Positions 28,924-37,521 of a DNA stretch of 64,000 nt are shown here, in pieces. The first letter of the stretch is position 1. Every line of letters begins with the position of its first letter. Origin of the DNA: Rhizorhabdus histidinilytica (GTDB lineage Bacteria > Pseudomonadota > Alphaproteobacteria > Sphingomonadales > Sphingomonadaceae); NCBI RefSeq assembly GCF_900167915.1, contig NZ_FUYM01000004.1, positions 124,001 to 188,000 of the forward strand. Direction: 5' to 3'. The position numbers were made by a program, and so were the translations under genes. The notes below the pieces were generated by a model. That model was not told where the DNA came from. It did no database searches and was given only the letters and a program-made list of their open reading frames with translations.

Positions 28924-29943
28924 TCAGGCGGCGCGCTTCTCCAGCGCCGCCGACGCCTCGCCGATCAACAGCGCGACGATATCGGCGAGTGGCTCTTCCT
29001 TGGTGACCATGCCGACCGACTGGCCCGCCATTACCGAGCCATGCTCGACATCGCCGTCGATCACCGCGCGGCGGAGCGCGCCGGCCCAATAATGCTCGAT
29101 CTGGAGCTGGGCCTCGGCCATCTCGACCTTGCCCTCGTCGAGGAGCTGGGCGACCTCGCGCTGCTTGGCGGTAAACAGCTCGGACGAGGCGTTGCGCAGC
29201 GCGCGGACCGGTATGACCGGCAGGCGCGGGTCGATCTGGACGCTGGCGACGGCGTCGCGCGCCGAGGCGCGGATGAACGCCTTCTTGAAGTTCGGATGCG
29301 CGATCGATTCGGTGGCGCAGACGAAGCGGGTGCCGAGCTGGACACCCGCGGCGCCCATCTCCAGATAGCCGGCGATCGCCTCGCCCCGGCCGATCCCGCC
29401 GGCGACGAACACCGGCAGCTCGCCGGCCACGACCGGCAATATCTCTTGCGCCAGCACCGAGGTCGAGACCGGCCCGATATGGCCGCCGGCTTCCATGCCC
29501 TCGATCACCAGCGCGTCGATGCCGGAGCGGATCAGCTTCTTCGCCAGCGCGAGCGCCGGGGCGAAGCAGATGACCTTCGCGCCCGAGGCCTTGATCCGCT
29601 CGATCGCACCGCCCGGCGGCAGGCCTCCCGCCAGCACGACATGGCCGACGCCATGCTTCGCGCAGACGTCGATCAGGTCGATCAGCTGCGGATGCATGGT
29701 GATCAGATTGACGCCGAACGGCTTCGCGGTCAGCGCCTTGGTGCCCGCGATCTCGGCATCGAGCAGCTCGGGCGTCATCGCGCCGCACGCGATCACGCCG
29801 AAGCAGCCGGCGTTCGACATGGCGGCGACGAGGTTCCGTTCGGAGACCCAGCTCATCGCCCCGCCGAGGATCGCATATTCGCTGCCCAGCAGGGCCGCGC
29901 CGCGCTCCATCAGGGCGGCGAGTCGGGTGCCGCCGCTCGTCAA
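28924..29943 (-). CDS. Nitronate monooxygenase / NPD-family flavoprotein
   Basis: The protein has 339 residues from a TTG start whose codon overlaps the lysC stop; the Met at residue 12 is an alternative start. The FMN-barrel signature is intact: 'YAILGGAMSWVSERNLVAAM', 'NLITMHPQLIDLIDVCAKHG', 'ALVIEGMEAGGHIGPVSTSV', and 'FVAGGIGRGEAIAGYLEMGA'. The last two hold the catalytic His region and the phosphate-binding Gly loop. The family oxidises alkyl nitronates such as propionate-3-nitronate, or acts as enoyl reductases. It is cotranscribed with lysC. Confidence 0.88.
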   Translation of the reverse strand: MTSGGTRLAALMERGAALLGSEYAILGGAMSWVSERNLVAAMSNAGCFGVIACGAMTPELLDAEIAGTKALTAKPFGVNLITMHPQLIDLIDVCAKHGVGHVVLAGGLPPGGAIERIKASGAKVICFAPALALAKKLIRSGIDALVIEGMEAGGHIGPVSTSVLAQEILPVVAGELPVFVAGGIGRGEAIAGYLEMGAAGVQLGTRFVCATESIAHPNFKKAFIRASARDAVASVQIDPRLPVIPVRALRNASSELFTAKQREVAQLLDEGKVEMAEAQLQIEHYWAGALRRAVIDGDVEHGSVMAGQSVGMVTKEEPLADIVALLIGEASAALEKRAA

Positions 29944-31196
29944 GCGGCGTCCTCCGCGTCGAGGCCATAGGCGGTGTGGAGGACGCGGACGGCGAGCTCG
30001 GTATAGTCCTCGTTGATCAGGACCGACACCTTGATCTCCGACGTGGTGATCGCGAGCACGTTGATGCCGCGCGCCGCGAGCGCGTCGAACATCTTCGACG
30101 CGACGCCCGCATGGCTCCGCATGCCCACGCCGACGACCGAAATCTTGGCGACATTGGTGTCGTGGATCAGCCGCTCATAGCCGATCGTGCCGCGCTCGCG
30201 CTCGAGCACGTCGAGCGAGCGAGCCAGCTCCGCGGTCGGCACGGTGAAGGTCACATCGGTCGAGCCGGTGTCGTGCGCGACGTTCTGGACGATCATGTCG
30301 ACATTGATGTTCGCGTCGGCGAGCGGCGCGAAGATCGAGGCGACGGCGCCCGGACGGTCGGGAACGGCGGTCAGCGTGACCTTGGTCTCGTTCTTGTCAT
30401 AGGCGATGCCGGTGATGAGCTGGCGTTCCATGGTGGTTCCTTCGATTTCGTCCTCGCCGACGATCATGGTGCCGGGCGTGGGATTGTCGGTCGGCTGGTC
30501 GAAAGAGGAGAGCACCTGGACGCGCACCCTCTCCTTCATCGCGAGGCCCACCGAGCGGGTCTGCAGCACCTTGGCGCCGACCGAGGCGAGCTCCAGCATC
30601 TCCTCATAGGTGACCTTGGCCAGCTTGCGGGCCTTGGGCACGATACGGGGATCGGTGGTGTAGACGCCGTCCACGTCGGTGTAGATGTCACAGCGGTCGG
30701 CCTTCATCGCCGCGGCCACCGCGACCGCCGAGGTGTCCGAGCCGCCGCGACCCAGCGTCGTCACGCGATCGTCGACGGTCATGCCCTGGAAGCCGGGAAT
30801 GACAGCGACCTCGCCGGCGGCCATCGCCTTGCCGATCGCCTCCGAATTGATCGTCTCGATCCGGGCCGAGGCATGGGCGTCGCTGGTGCGGATCGGCAGC
30901 TGCCAGCCGAGCCAGCTACGCGCCTTCACGCCGAGCGACTGGAGGACGATCGCCAGCAGGCCGCTTGTCACCTGCTCGCCCGAGGCGACCACCACGTCAT
31001 ATTCGCGGGGATCGTAGAGCGGCGACGCCTCGCGGCAGAAGTTGACGAGCCGGTCGGTCTCGCCCGACATCGCCGAGACGACGACCGCGACCTCGTTGCC
31101 CAGATCGACCTCATGTTTGACGCGGTTGGCCACGTTGCGAATTCGCTCGATCCCCGCCATCGAGGTTCCGCCGAATTTCATAACGATGCGCGCCAT
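29940..31196 (-). CDS. lysC: Aspartate kinase
   Basis: The protein has 418 residues, starting at 31196 ('MARIVMKFGGTSMAGIERIR'), the classic K-F-G-G-T-S nucleotide site. 'GRGGSDTSAVAVAAAM' is the substrate loop and 'DVDGVYTTDPRIVPKA' the family signature. Two C-terminal ACT domains bind lysine and/or threonine for feedback control. The enzyme phosphorylates aspartate at the head of the lysine, threonine and methionine pathway and supplies diaminopimelate for the cell wall. It faces ubiG divergently across 83 bp. Confidence 0.97.
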   Translation of the reverse strand: MARIVMKFGGTSMAGIERIRNVANRVKHEVDLGNEVAVVVSAMSGETDRLVNFCREASPLYDPREYDVVVASGEQVTSGLLAIVLQSLGVKARSWLGWQLPIRTSDAHASARIETINSEAIGKAMAAGEVAVIPGFQGMTVDDRVTTLGRGGSDTSAVAVAAAMKADRCDIYTDVDGVYTTDPRIVPKARKLAKVTYEEMLELASVGAKVLQTRSVGLAMKERVRVQVLSSFDQPTDNPTPGTMIVGEDEIEGTTMERQLITGIAYDKNETKVTLTAVPDRPGAVASIFAPLADANINVDMIVQNVAHDTGSTDVTFTVPTAELARSLDVLERERGTIGYERLIHDTNVAKISVVGVGMRSHAGVASKMFDALAARGINVLAITTSEIKVSVLINEDYTELAVRVLHTAYGLDAEDAA

Positions 31197-31279
31197 TGCC
31201 TGTCGTCTGTCCCAAAGAGGCCGAAAAGCCGGAAAAGCCCTTGGGCTCAAGGGCGCGGCCCTGATAGAGAGGGGGCGCA

Positions 31280-32014
31280 ATGAACGCAAGCGCACAACAG
31301 CATGGCTCGGTGGTCGCCGAGGAAGCCGCCCATTTCGGAAAGCTCGCCGCGGAATGGTGGGACCCCAAGGGGTCCTCGGCGATGCTGCACAAGCTCAATC
31401 CGCCGCGCCTGCGCCATATCCGCGCGACGATCGAGGCGCAGTGGGGAATCGCGCCCGAGGAGCTGCGCCCGCTGACAGGCCGCCGCGCGGCCGACGTCGG
31501 CTGCGGCGCGGGCCTGCTCGCCGAGCCGCTGGCGCGGATGGGTGCGGCGGTGACGGGAATCGACGCCGCGCCGGAGAATGTCGCGGTCGCCCGCCACCAT
31601 GCCGAGAAGCAGGGGCTGGCGATCGACTATCGCGCCGGCGGGGTCGAGGCGCTGGCGGGCGAGAGCTTCGATCTCGTCACGTCGATGGAGGTGATCGAGC
31701 ATGTCGCCGATCCCGCGGCCTTCGTCGCCCGGCTCGCCGCGCTGCTCGCCCCGAACGGGATCATGATCCTGTCGACGCCCAACCGCACCCCCCTATCGAA
31801 GCTGGCGATGATCACCGTGGCCGAAGGGCTGGGCATGGTGCCAAAGGGCACGCACGACTGGCGCAAATTCGTGACACCCGAGGAGCTGACCGGCCATGTC
31901 GAGGCCGCGGGCCTGCGCGTGATCGACCGCAAGGGCCTCGGCTTCTCGCCGGCCGCCGGCTTCCACCTCAGCGACAATCTGACGCTCGACTATTTCCTGA
32001 CCGCGATCCGGTGA
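31280..32014 (+). CDS. ubiG: UbiG, ubiquinone O-methyltransferase
   Basis: The protein has 244 residues. 'HFGKLAAEWWDPKGSSAMLH' is the strongly conserved UbiG N-terminus, and '[20 protein letters not shown]' is SAM motif I. 'VTSMEVIEHVADPAAFV' and 'RKFVTPEEL' are further family landmarks. It performs both O-methylations in ubiquinone synthesis. The stop overlaps the GTG start of the next methyltransferase gene. Confidence 0.96.
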   Translation: MNASAQQHGSVVAEEAAHFGKLAAEWWDPKGSSAMLHKLNPPRLRHIRATIEAQWGIAPEELRPLTGRRAADVGCGAGLLAEPLARMGAAVTGIDAAPENVAVARHHAEKQGLAIDYRAGGVEALAGESFDLVTSMEVIEHVADPAAFVARLAALLAPNGIMILSTPNRTPLSKLAMITVAEGLGMVPKGTHDWRKFVTPEELTGHVEAAGLRVIDRKGLGFSPAAGFHLSDNLTLDYFLTAIR

Positions 32015-32760
32015 GCGCGTTCAAGGACCATTTCTCGTCGCACGCGGCGGCCTATGCCGCCTATCGCCCGGCCTATCCGCCGGCGCTGGCGGCGTGGCTC
32101 GGAACTGTAGCACCCGCACCAAAAACGGCGCTCGACGTCGGCTGCGGGTCGGGGCAGCTCTCGCTGCAGCTCGCCGAGCATTTCGACAGGGTGATCGCGA
32201 CCGATCCGAGCGCGCAGCAGATCGCGAGCGCGACCCCGCATCCCAGGGTCGATTATCGCGTCGCGCCGGCCGAAGCGAGCGACCTGCCGGACGGATCGGT
32301 CGACCTGATCACCGCCGCCCAGGCCGCGCACTGGTTCGACCTGCCCGCTTTCTTCGCCGAGACCAAGCGGCTGCTGCGCCCCGACGGTATCGTCGCGCTC
32401 ATCACCTATGCCGGGATGGAGCCGCAGGGAGAGATCGAGGCGATCGTCGAACGCTTCCGGGTCGAGACGCTGGCGGAGCATTGGCCGCCCGAGCGCGCGC
32501 TGGTTGAAAACGACTATCGCGACATCCATCTCCCCTTCGCCAGGATCGAGGCCCCGGCCTTCTCGATCGAGGTGCGCTGGCCGCTCGCCGCGCTGATCGG
32601 CTATCTCGACACCTGGTCCGCGGTGCGCGCGCTCGAACACAGCACCGGCCGCGCGCCATTCGATGCGGTCGCGGCGGACCTTGCCAGGGCCTGGGGCGAT
32701 CCGGCGGCGATTCGCACGATCCGCTGGCCCCTGACCATCCTTGCTGGACGACATTCATGA
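32011..32760 (+). CDS. Class I SAM-dependent methyltransferase
   Basis: The protein has 249 residues from a GTG at 32011 that overlaps the ubiG stop (GTGA). Motif I is 'TALDVGCGSGQLSLQLAEHF', motif II 'ITAAQAAHWFDLPAFFAE', and motif III 'LLRPDGIVALITY'. The 'AAQAAHWFD' pattern is typical of the methyltransferase-11 group related to trans-aconitate methyltransferase. The substrate is unknown. Translational coupling to ubiG and, by ATGA, to the following Nudix gene suggests one transcript. Confidence 0.85.
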   Translation: MSAFKDHFSSHAAAYAAYRPAYPPALAAWLGTVAPAPKTALDVGCGSGQLSLQLAEHFDRVIATDPSAQQIASATPHPRVDYRVAPAEASDLPDGSVDLITAAQAAHWFDLPAFFAETKRLLRPDGIVALITYAGMEPQGEIEAIVERFRVETLAEHWPPERALVENDYRDIHLPFARIEAPAFSIEVRWPLAALIGYLDTWSAVRALEHSTGRAPFDAVAADLARAWGDPAAIRTIRWPLTILAGRHS

Positions 32761-33560
32761 CCCGAACGCTTCCGCCGGCCATTCCGGCCGCCACCATCAT
32801 CCTGCTGCGCGACCGCCCCGGCGCGCCGCCCGAAATCCCGATGATCGGGCGCGGTGCGCATCTCAGCTTCGCCGCGAGCCGGATGGTGTTTCCGGGCGGC
32901 AGGGTCGATCCCGACGATTACAGCTTCGCCGCCCGGCCCGAGCTGCTGGTCGAAGGGCCGGCGATCGATCCCGAAGACCTGGCCCATCGCATCACCGCGA
33001 TCCGCGAGACGATCGAGGAGATCGGGCTGGCGCCTGGCCTCGTCGGCCTCGACGACGCCGATCGGCTGGCGGCGATCCGCGCGGCGCTGCACGGCGGCGA
33101 TCCGCTGAGCACTATCGTGGAGCGGCATGGCCTGCGGATCGATCCGCACGGCATCCACCCCTTCGCCCGCTGGCGGCCCGACCATGAACTGTCGCGCCGC
33201 TTCGACACGCGCTTCTACATCGCGCGTGCGCCCGACATCGGCGAGGCCCGCGCCGACGGCAGCGAGAGCAGCCATCTGGTCTGGGCGACCGCCGAGCAGC
33301 ATCTGGCCAATCGGGCGCTGATCTTCCCGACGATCCGCAATCTCGAACGGATCGGGCAGGCCGGCGATTTCGAGAGCGCGGTCGCGCTGGCCGGACGCTA
33401 TCCGATCGAAATGGTCACGCCATGGATCGAGACCCGCGAAGGGGAGCATTTCCTCTGCATCCCCGACACGCTCGGCTATCCGGTGACGGCAGCCCCGCTG
33501 GCCGAGGTCGACCGCGATTCCGATCCCAACAACCCATCGATCACCCTCAACCCCGGATAA
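32757..33560 (+). CDS. Nudix hydrolase-like protein with long insertion
   Basis: The protein has 267 residues and starts in an ATGA overlap. The Nudix elements are split: 'SRMVFPGGRVDPDDYSFA' supplies the leading Gly and, after about 30 inserted residues, 'ITAIRETIEEIGLAPG' gives the R-E-X2-E-E core. This split Nudix box matches the NUDT7/NUDT19-like CoA-pyrophosphatase group. The substrate is unassigned. Its 3' end overlaps the convergent isomerase gene by 85 bp. Confidence 0.82.
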   Translation: MTRTLPPAIPAATIILLRDRPGAPPEIPMIGRGAHLSFAASRMVFPGGRVDPDDYSFAARPELLVEGPAIDPEDLAHRITAIRETIEEIGLAPGLVGLDDADRLAAIRAALHGGDPLSTIVERHGLRIDPHGIHPFARWRPDHELSRRFDTRFYIARAPDIGEARADGSESSHLVWATAEQHLANRALIFPTIRNLERIGQAGDFESAVALAGRYPIEMVTPWIETREGEHFLCIPDTLGYPVTAAPLAEVDRDSDPNNPSITLNPG

Positions 33561-34360
33561 GCGACGTAGAGGGTGCTGCCCGGCGTGATGTCGATCGCCG
33601 CGGCGCCCTCGACGATCACCGTGTCGCCCAGCTCGACGGCCTTGCCGTCGATCGAGGCGCTGCCCCCGACCGGCATCACCCAGATCGTGGCGCTGCCGGG
33701 CGCGATGACGAAGCCGCCCGCCATCGTCCAGCGTTCGAGCACGAACTTGCGCCGGTCGGCGAAGATGGTGCGGCCGGGGCCGATCTCGCGCGGCGGGACC
33801 GGATCGGCGAAGGGGCCGAAATCGGAGACCGCCATCGCCTCGTCGAGGTGCAGCTCGCGGCCGGAACCATAATCGTAGAAGCGGTAGGTGAGGTCGAGAT
33901 TCTGCTGCACCTCGACGAGGCGAAGCCCCTTGCCGATCGCGTGGATCGTGCCGGCGGGCGAATAGATCACGTCGCCGGCGCGGACCGGCTTCCAGTCGAG
34001 CATGTCCTCGATCGAGCCGTCGAGCGCCGCGGCGCGGACCGCGTCGGGCTCCATCGGCTCACGCAGCCCGAGCGCGATCGTCGAATCGGGCTCGGCGGAC
34101 AGGATGATCCAGGCTTCGTCCTTGCCGCGCGCGAAGCCGCGCGCCTGTGCCGCCGCGTCGTCGGGATGGACCTGCACCGACAGACGCTGACTGGTGAAGA
34201 GATATTTGACGAGCAGCTCACGCGGGCGGGCAGACGGATCGTCGTACCAGATCTCCCCCACCGGCGACCGATCGGCCGGCTGATCAGGAAACAGCGGCGC
34301 GAGATCATGCCGGCCCCACGGCTTTTCGACCCGATGGTTGGCGAGGATGGTGGCCGGCAA
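33476..34360 (-). CDS. Type I mannose-6-phosphate isomerase-like protein
   Basis: The protein has 294 residues. 'VEKPWGRHDLAPLFPDQPA' is the family's N-terminal motif, 'LSVQVHPDDAAAQ' carries the first zinc ligands, and 'PVRAGDVIYSPAGTIHAIG' holds a further ligand His. It would interconvert mannose-6-phosphate and fructose-6-phosphate, feeding GDP-mannose for polysaccharide synthesis. Short forms lacking the helical domain are common in alphaproteobacteria. The C-terminal 28 codons overlap the Nudix gene on the other strand. Confidence 0.88.
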   Translation of the reverse strand: MPATILANHRVEKPWGRHDLAPLFPDQPADRSPVGEIWYDDPSARPRELLVKYLFTSQRLSVQVHPDDAAAQARGFARGKDEAWIILSAEPDSTIALGLREPMEPDAVRAAALDGSIEDMLDWKPVRAGDVIYSPAGTIHAIGKGLRLVEVQQNLDLTYRFYDYGSGRELHLDEAMAVSDFGPFADPVPPREIGPGRTIFADRRKFVLERWTMAGGFVIAPGSATIWVMPVGGSASIDGKAVELGDTVIVEGAAAIDITPGSTLYVAYPGLRVIDGLLGSESRSTSASGAAVTG

Positions 34361-34538
34361 ATCACGTCTCCCGATACTTGGGACAAGCTAAAACCCGATC
34401 GCCTGGGCAGGAAGCGCTGCGCACCTCAGCCGACGGCGAGAATCAAGCTCTATATCCAATAATCGGGAGAAGGGTTCCGCGTGGATGTAAAATTCCGGCG
34501 GGACAGCCCTAAAGCCGCCCGCCGGCACGACGGACAAG

Positions 34539-35087
34539 TCAGTTCGGCAAGCGGGCTTCGACCTTGTCGACCCATTCCGGATAGAAGGCCGGCTCGCGGT
34601 TCGACCAGCCGGGGGCGGTCGCCGCGGCCTCGCTGATCGACTGGAGGAGGGTGCGCCGCTTCTCCGGATGGAGATGGGGCAGCGCCGCCGCCGCGCAGAA
34701 GGCGCCCGGCAGCCACGGCCGCACATGAGCGCCGATCAGCCGCTCGTAGAGGAAGCGATAGGCACCGAAGCTGGTCAGCCGATCCTGCCCCAGGTCGAAG
34801 GCGGTGACGGTGATGAGCGGGGCGAGGAAGGGTTCGATGGCGTCGAGGCCGCTATCGTCGGGAACGAGTTCGCGGATGTGATCGAGGCGGCTGTAGACGC
34901 GCGCCTGGGCCATGATGCTGGCGGACTCGACCACGTCGCGCGACCAGCGCGCGAGCGCGTCCTCCCTCCCCAGGCCGACGTCGAGCGATCGGCGGATATA
35001 ACGCTGTGTCGAGGCGGGGAAGCTGGCGAACTCCTTCATCTCCGCCAGGGTCATCGCGCCGTCCGCAGGTCTCATATGCGTGCCCAT
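34539..35087 (-). CDS. Hypothetical protein, 182 aa
   Basis: This frame has the ATG at 35087 with AGGGGG seven bases upstream. The product is soluble and mostly helical, with no signal peptide. It contains 'TQRYIRRSLDVGLGREDALA' and 'RLTSFGAYRFLYERLIGAHV'. No family was recognised. It stands alone between the isomerase and a small acidic gene, all on the minus strand with sizeable gaps, so no operon can be inferred. Confidence 0.6.
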   Translation of the reverse strand: MGTHMRPADGAMTLAEMKEFASFPASTQRYIRRSLDVGLGREDALARWSRDVVESASIMAQARVYSRLDHIRELVPDDSGLDAIEPFLAPLITVTAFDLGQDRLTSFGAYRFLYERLIGAHVRPWLPGAFCAAAALPHLHPEKRRTLLQSISEAAATAPGWSNREPAFYPEWVDKVEARLPN

Positions 35088-35285
35088 ATCAAACCCCCTA
35101 ACTGGAAGCCTGAAGGGATCATGCGGCCGACATGGTTTACGGACGCTTAAGCCCTTGTAAGGCTTCTGTTCAGGATCGAATCACGTTCCTTGCTGCGACG
35201 CAACGTGCAATCGCGGCAGAGAGTCCCCAAACCACAATATTCTGTGGATAATTTCCCAAGGAGCGCTGGCGAGCCACAATAGAAT

Positions 35286-35313
35286 GGCGCGCGGTGAAAC
35301 GTCGCCGCGCGCC
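35286..35313 (-). terminator. Strong GC hairpin downstream of the 35335 gene
   Basis: GGCGCGCGG (35286-35294) pairs perfectly with CCGCGCGCC (35305-35313) around a ten-base loop. On the minus strand it is followed by ATTCTATTG, only moderately U-rich. It probably ends the transcript of the small gene at 35335. The remaining part of 35088-35285 has no gene. Confidence 0.5.
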
Positions 35314-35334
35314 AGCTCAATTACCGACCAGCTC

Positions 35335-35592
35335 CTATTCCTTGCCGGCCATGCGGGCTTTCTGCTTCTCCGCCTCCTCGTCATAGCCGGACGACGGGGG
35401 CGGGTCCTTACCCTTGCCGGGCTGTGTGTTCGACGGCGCATCCGAAGTGGGAAAGCTTTCGTCGAGGGCGACGTCGAGCTTGGCGTCCTCGTCACTCGGA
35501 TTGCGCGCGAGCTTACGGTCGTCGGTGGCATCGTGCGCCGTCCGAATATGCGGCGTGCCACGTTTTTCGTTATCAAAAACATCCGTGGTCAT
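35335..35592 (-). CDS. Small acidic hydrophilic protein (85 aa)
   Basis: The product is highly polar, without Cys or a membrane helix, and probably disordered. Its centre reads 'LDVALDESFPTSDAPSNTQP', a motif recurring in short uncharacterised alphaproteobacterial proteins (Asp-Glu-X-Phe-Pro-X-Ser-Asp-X-Pro-Ser). An AGAGGA site precedes the ATG. Composition suggests a stress-related protein, but no function is established. The divergent neighbour is the LytS-type kinase at 35761. Confidence 0.72.
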   Translation of the reverse strand: MTTDVFDNEKRGTPHIRTAHDATDDRKLARNPSDEDAKLDVALDESFPTSDAPSNTQPGKGKDPPPSSGYDEEAEKQKARMAGKE

Positions 35593-35760
35593 GGCCTCGA
35601 TCCTCTGCCAGTGTCAGGATGATTCAACGTCCGATGGGTGCGGCTGTTCCGGGCCGCGGCGGCGGTCGGAAGCTGAACTTTCGATGAACGACATGGGGCG
35701 CTCGACCAACGTCACGGCCGCGGAGGAGCATATTTACACCCTTGATCATATATAGGCGGA

Positions 35761-37521
35761 ATGACTTTGAACCATGATGGCCATCGCGGAACCGGGGTAA
35801 GTCCCCGCGTGGCCCTGCTCTCGATCGTGGCGTTCTGGCTGGTCTATTTCGCCATCGCGACGATCCGGTCCTACATGATCGATTTCGGCCACCAGACCGA
35901 GATGCTGGCCGCCCGCGCCTTCGTCACGATCGGATCAATGGTCGCGACCTATATCGTCTACCTCGCGATGCGGCCCCTGGCGGGCAAGTCGCTGGCGGTC
36001 AACGTGACCGCGGTGGCGTTGCTCGCGGCACCCGCCGCCGTCGCCTACAGCTCGATGAACTGGATGGCCTTCCGGCAGTTCGACAAGCAGGTCGAGGCGG
36101 AGAAGGCGCGCGAGGCGGCATCGCGGAAGATCGTCATCGACGACCGCAGCGTCGCCGCAGCGCGCGAACAGGCGCAGGTCGCGATCGCCGCCGCGCGCGA
36201 CGCGATCCGCGAAGCGACCGAACAGGCCAAGGCTGCCGCCGAGGCCAAGGCGGAAGCGCAGCGGGAAGCCGCCCAGCGCGAGGCCGAGGTACGACGCGAG
36301 ATCGAAAATGCGCAGCGCGAGGCCAACCAGAACGTCCGCGATGCCACGCGGGAAGCGGAGCAGGCGCGCCGCGAAGCGCAGCGCGAGGCCGACAGGGCGC
36401 GGCGCGAGGCCTATCGCAGCCAGCGCGAAGCCTATGCCGAGGCGATGGCCGATTATAAGGAGGGGCTTCGCGAGGCCAGACAGGCGGTCGAGGAAGCCCG
36501 CCGCCACGGCGTGAATATCGACATCGACAGCATCCTGGCCAGTGTTCCGCCGCCGCCGACGCCGCCCCCCCCACCCGCGCCCGCAGCGCCGGCCGCGCCG
36601 CCGGCCCCCGACACGACGAAAACGCAGCCCGCCCCGCCCGCCCCGTCCCGCGCGCCGGTCAGGATCGAGGTGCCGAAGCCGATAACGATCCCGACGCCGG
36701 TGATCAGCGAACCGACCCCCGGCACGGTGATGATCCAGGTCGGCCCGCCGACCGAGCCCTATGACAAGAAGAAGGAGGTCGGCGTCGTCAGCCAAATCGC
36801 CGACCAGGCCCTTAACGGCTATTTCTTCTTCGCGGCCTGGGGTGCGCTGTTCCTCGCGCTCAGCTATGCCGCCGCGGTGCGATCGGCCGAGCGGGAAGCC
36901 GCCGGCTATCGCGCCGCCGCGCGCGACGCCGAGCTGCGGGCGCTGCGCTATCAGGTCAATCCGCACTTCCTGTTCAACACGCTCAACTCGCTGTCGACGC
37001 TGATCCTCAAGGACCATCGCGACGAGGCCGAGAAGATGATCCTCAACCTGTCGACCTTCTTCCGGACCAGCCTGACGGCAGATCCGACCGAGGACGTCGT
37101 GCTGGCCGAGGAGATCAGGCTGCAGCGCCTCTACCTCGACATCGAGGCGATCCGCTTCCCCGACCGGCTGATCGTCGACATCAGGGTGCCGCAGGAGCTG
37201 GCCGACGCGCGCGTGCCTTGCCTGATTCTCCAGCCGCTGGTCGAGAATGCGATCAAATATGGCGTCTCGCGGGCGAAACGGCCGGTCACCGTGCAGATCA
37301 CCGCGCGGCAGGATTCGGAAGGGCTGGTGCTCAGCGTCGAGGACGATGGCGAGCCGCTGGGCGAGGACGAGCAGCTCCGCGGCACCGGCGTCGGGCTGAA
37401 GAATGTCGCCGACCGGCTGAAGGCGCGCTTCGGCAGCGATGCGGCCTGCCGCTACGGGCCACTTCCCAATGGTGGTTTTGGCGTGACGCTTTTCATGCCA
37501 TTGATCAGGGATGACGTCTGA
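35761..37521 (+). CDS. LytS-type histidine kinase with coiled-coil and proline-rich sensor
   Basis: The protein has 586 residues. Hydrophobic helices lie at about 17-36, 51-70 and 78-98. A charged Ala/Glu/Arg coiled coil then spans about 107-250, followed by a Pro-rich rod (about 262-335), another helix (about 352-373), and a kinase of the HisKA_7TM/LytS (His_kinase) type. His402 lies in 'QVNPHFLFNTLNSLSTLI'. The ATPase domain shows 'LVENAIKYGVSRAK' and 'GTGVGLKNVADRLKARFG'. With three leading helices the coil and rod would lie outside the cytoplasm. Its 3' end overlaps the LytTR regulator gene, its presumed partner. Confidence 0.9.
   Translation: MTLNHDGHRGTGVSPRVALLSIVAFWLVYFAIATIRSYMIDFGHQTEMLAARAFVTIGSMVATYIVYLAMRPLAGKSLAVNVTAVALLAAPAAVAYSSMNWMAFRQFDKQVEAEKAREAASRKIVIDDRSVAAAREQAQVAIAAARDAIREATEQAKAAAEAKAEAQREAAQREAEVRREIENAQREANQNVRDATREAEQARREAQREADRARREAYRSQREAYAEAMADYKEGLREARQAVEEARRHGVNIDIDSILASVPPPPTPPPPPAPAAPAAPPAPDTTKTQPAPPAPSRAPVRIEVPKPITIPTPVISEPTPGTVMIQVGPPTEPYDKKKEVGVVSQIADQALNGYFFFAAWGALFLALSYAAAVRSAEREAAGYRAAARDAELRALRYQVNPHFLFNTLNSLSTLILKDHRDEAEKMILNLSTFFRTSLTADPTEDVVLAEEIRLQRLYLDIEAIRFPDRLIVDIRVPQELADARVPCLILQPLVENAIKYGVSRAKRPVTVQITARQDSEGLVLSVEDDGEPLGEDEQLRGTGVGLKNVADRLKARFGSDAACRYGPLPNGGFGVTLFMPLIRDDV

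Noticed and set aside
35148-35170. AAGCC/GGCTT short hairpin as a terminator
   Set aside because: The stem has only five pairs and no U tract, and no gene ends there.
36535-36660. Proline-rich segment of the kinase as a frameshift artefact
   Set aside because: The frame continues cleanly into a further membrane helix and an intact kinase domain, so it is a real low-complexity insert.
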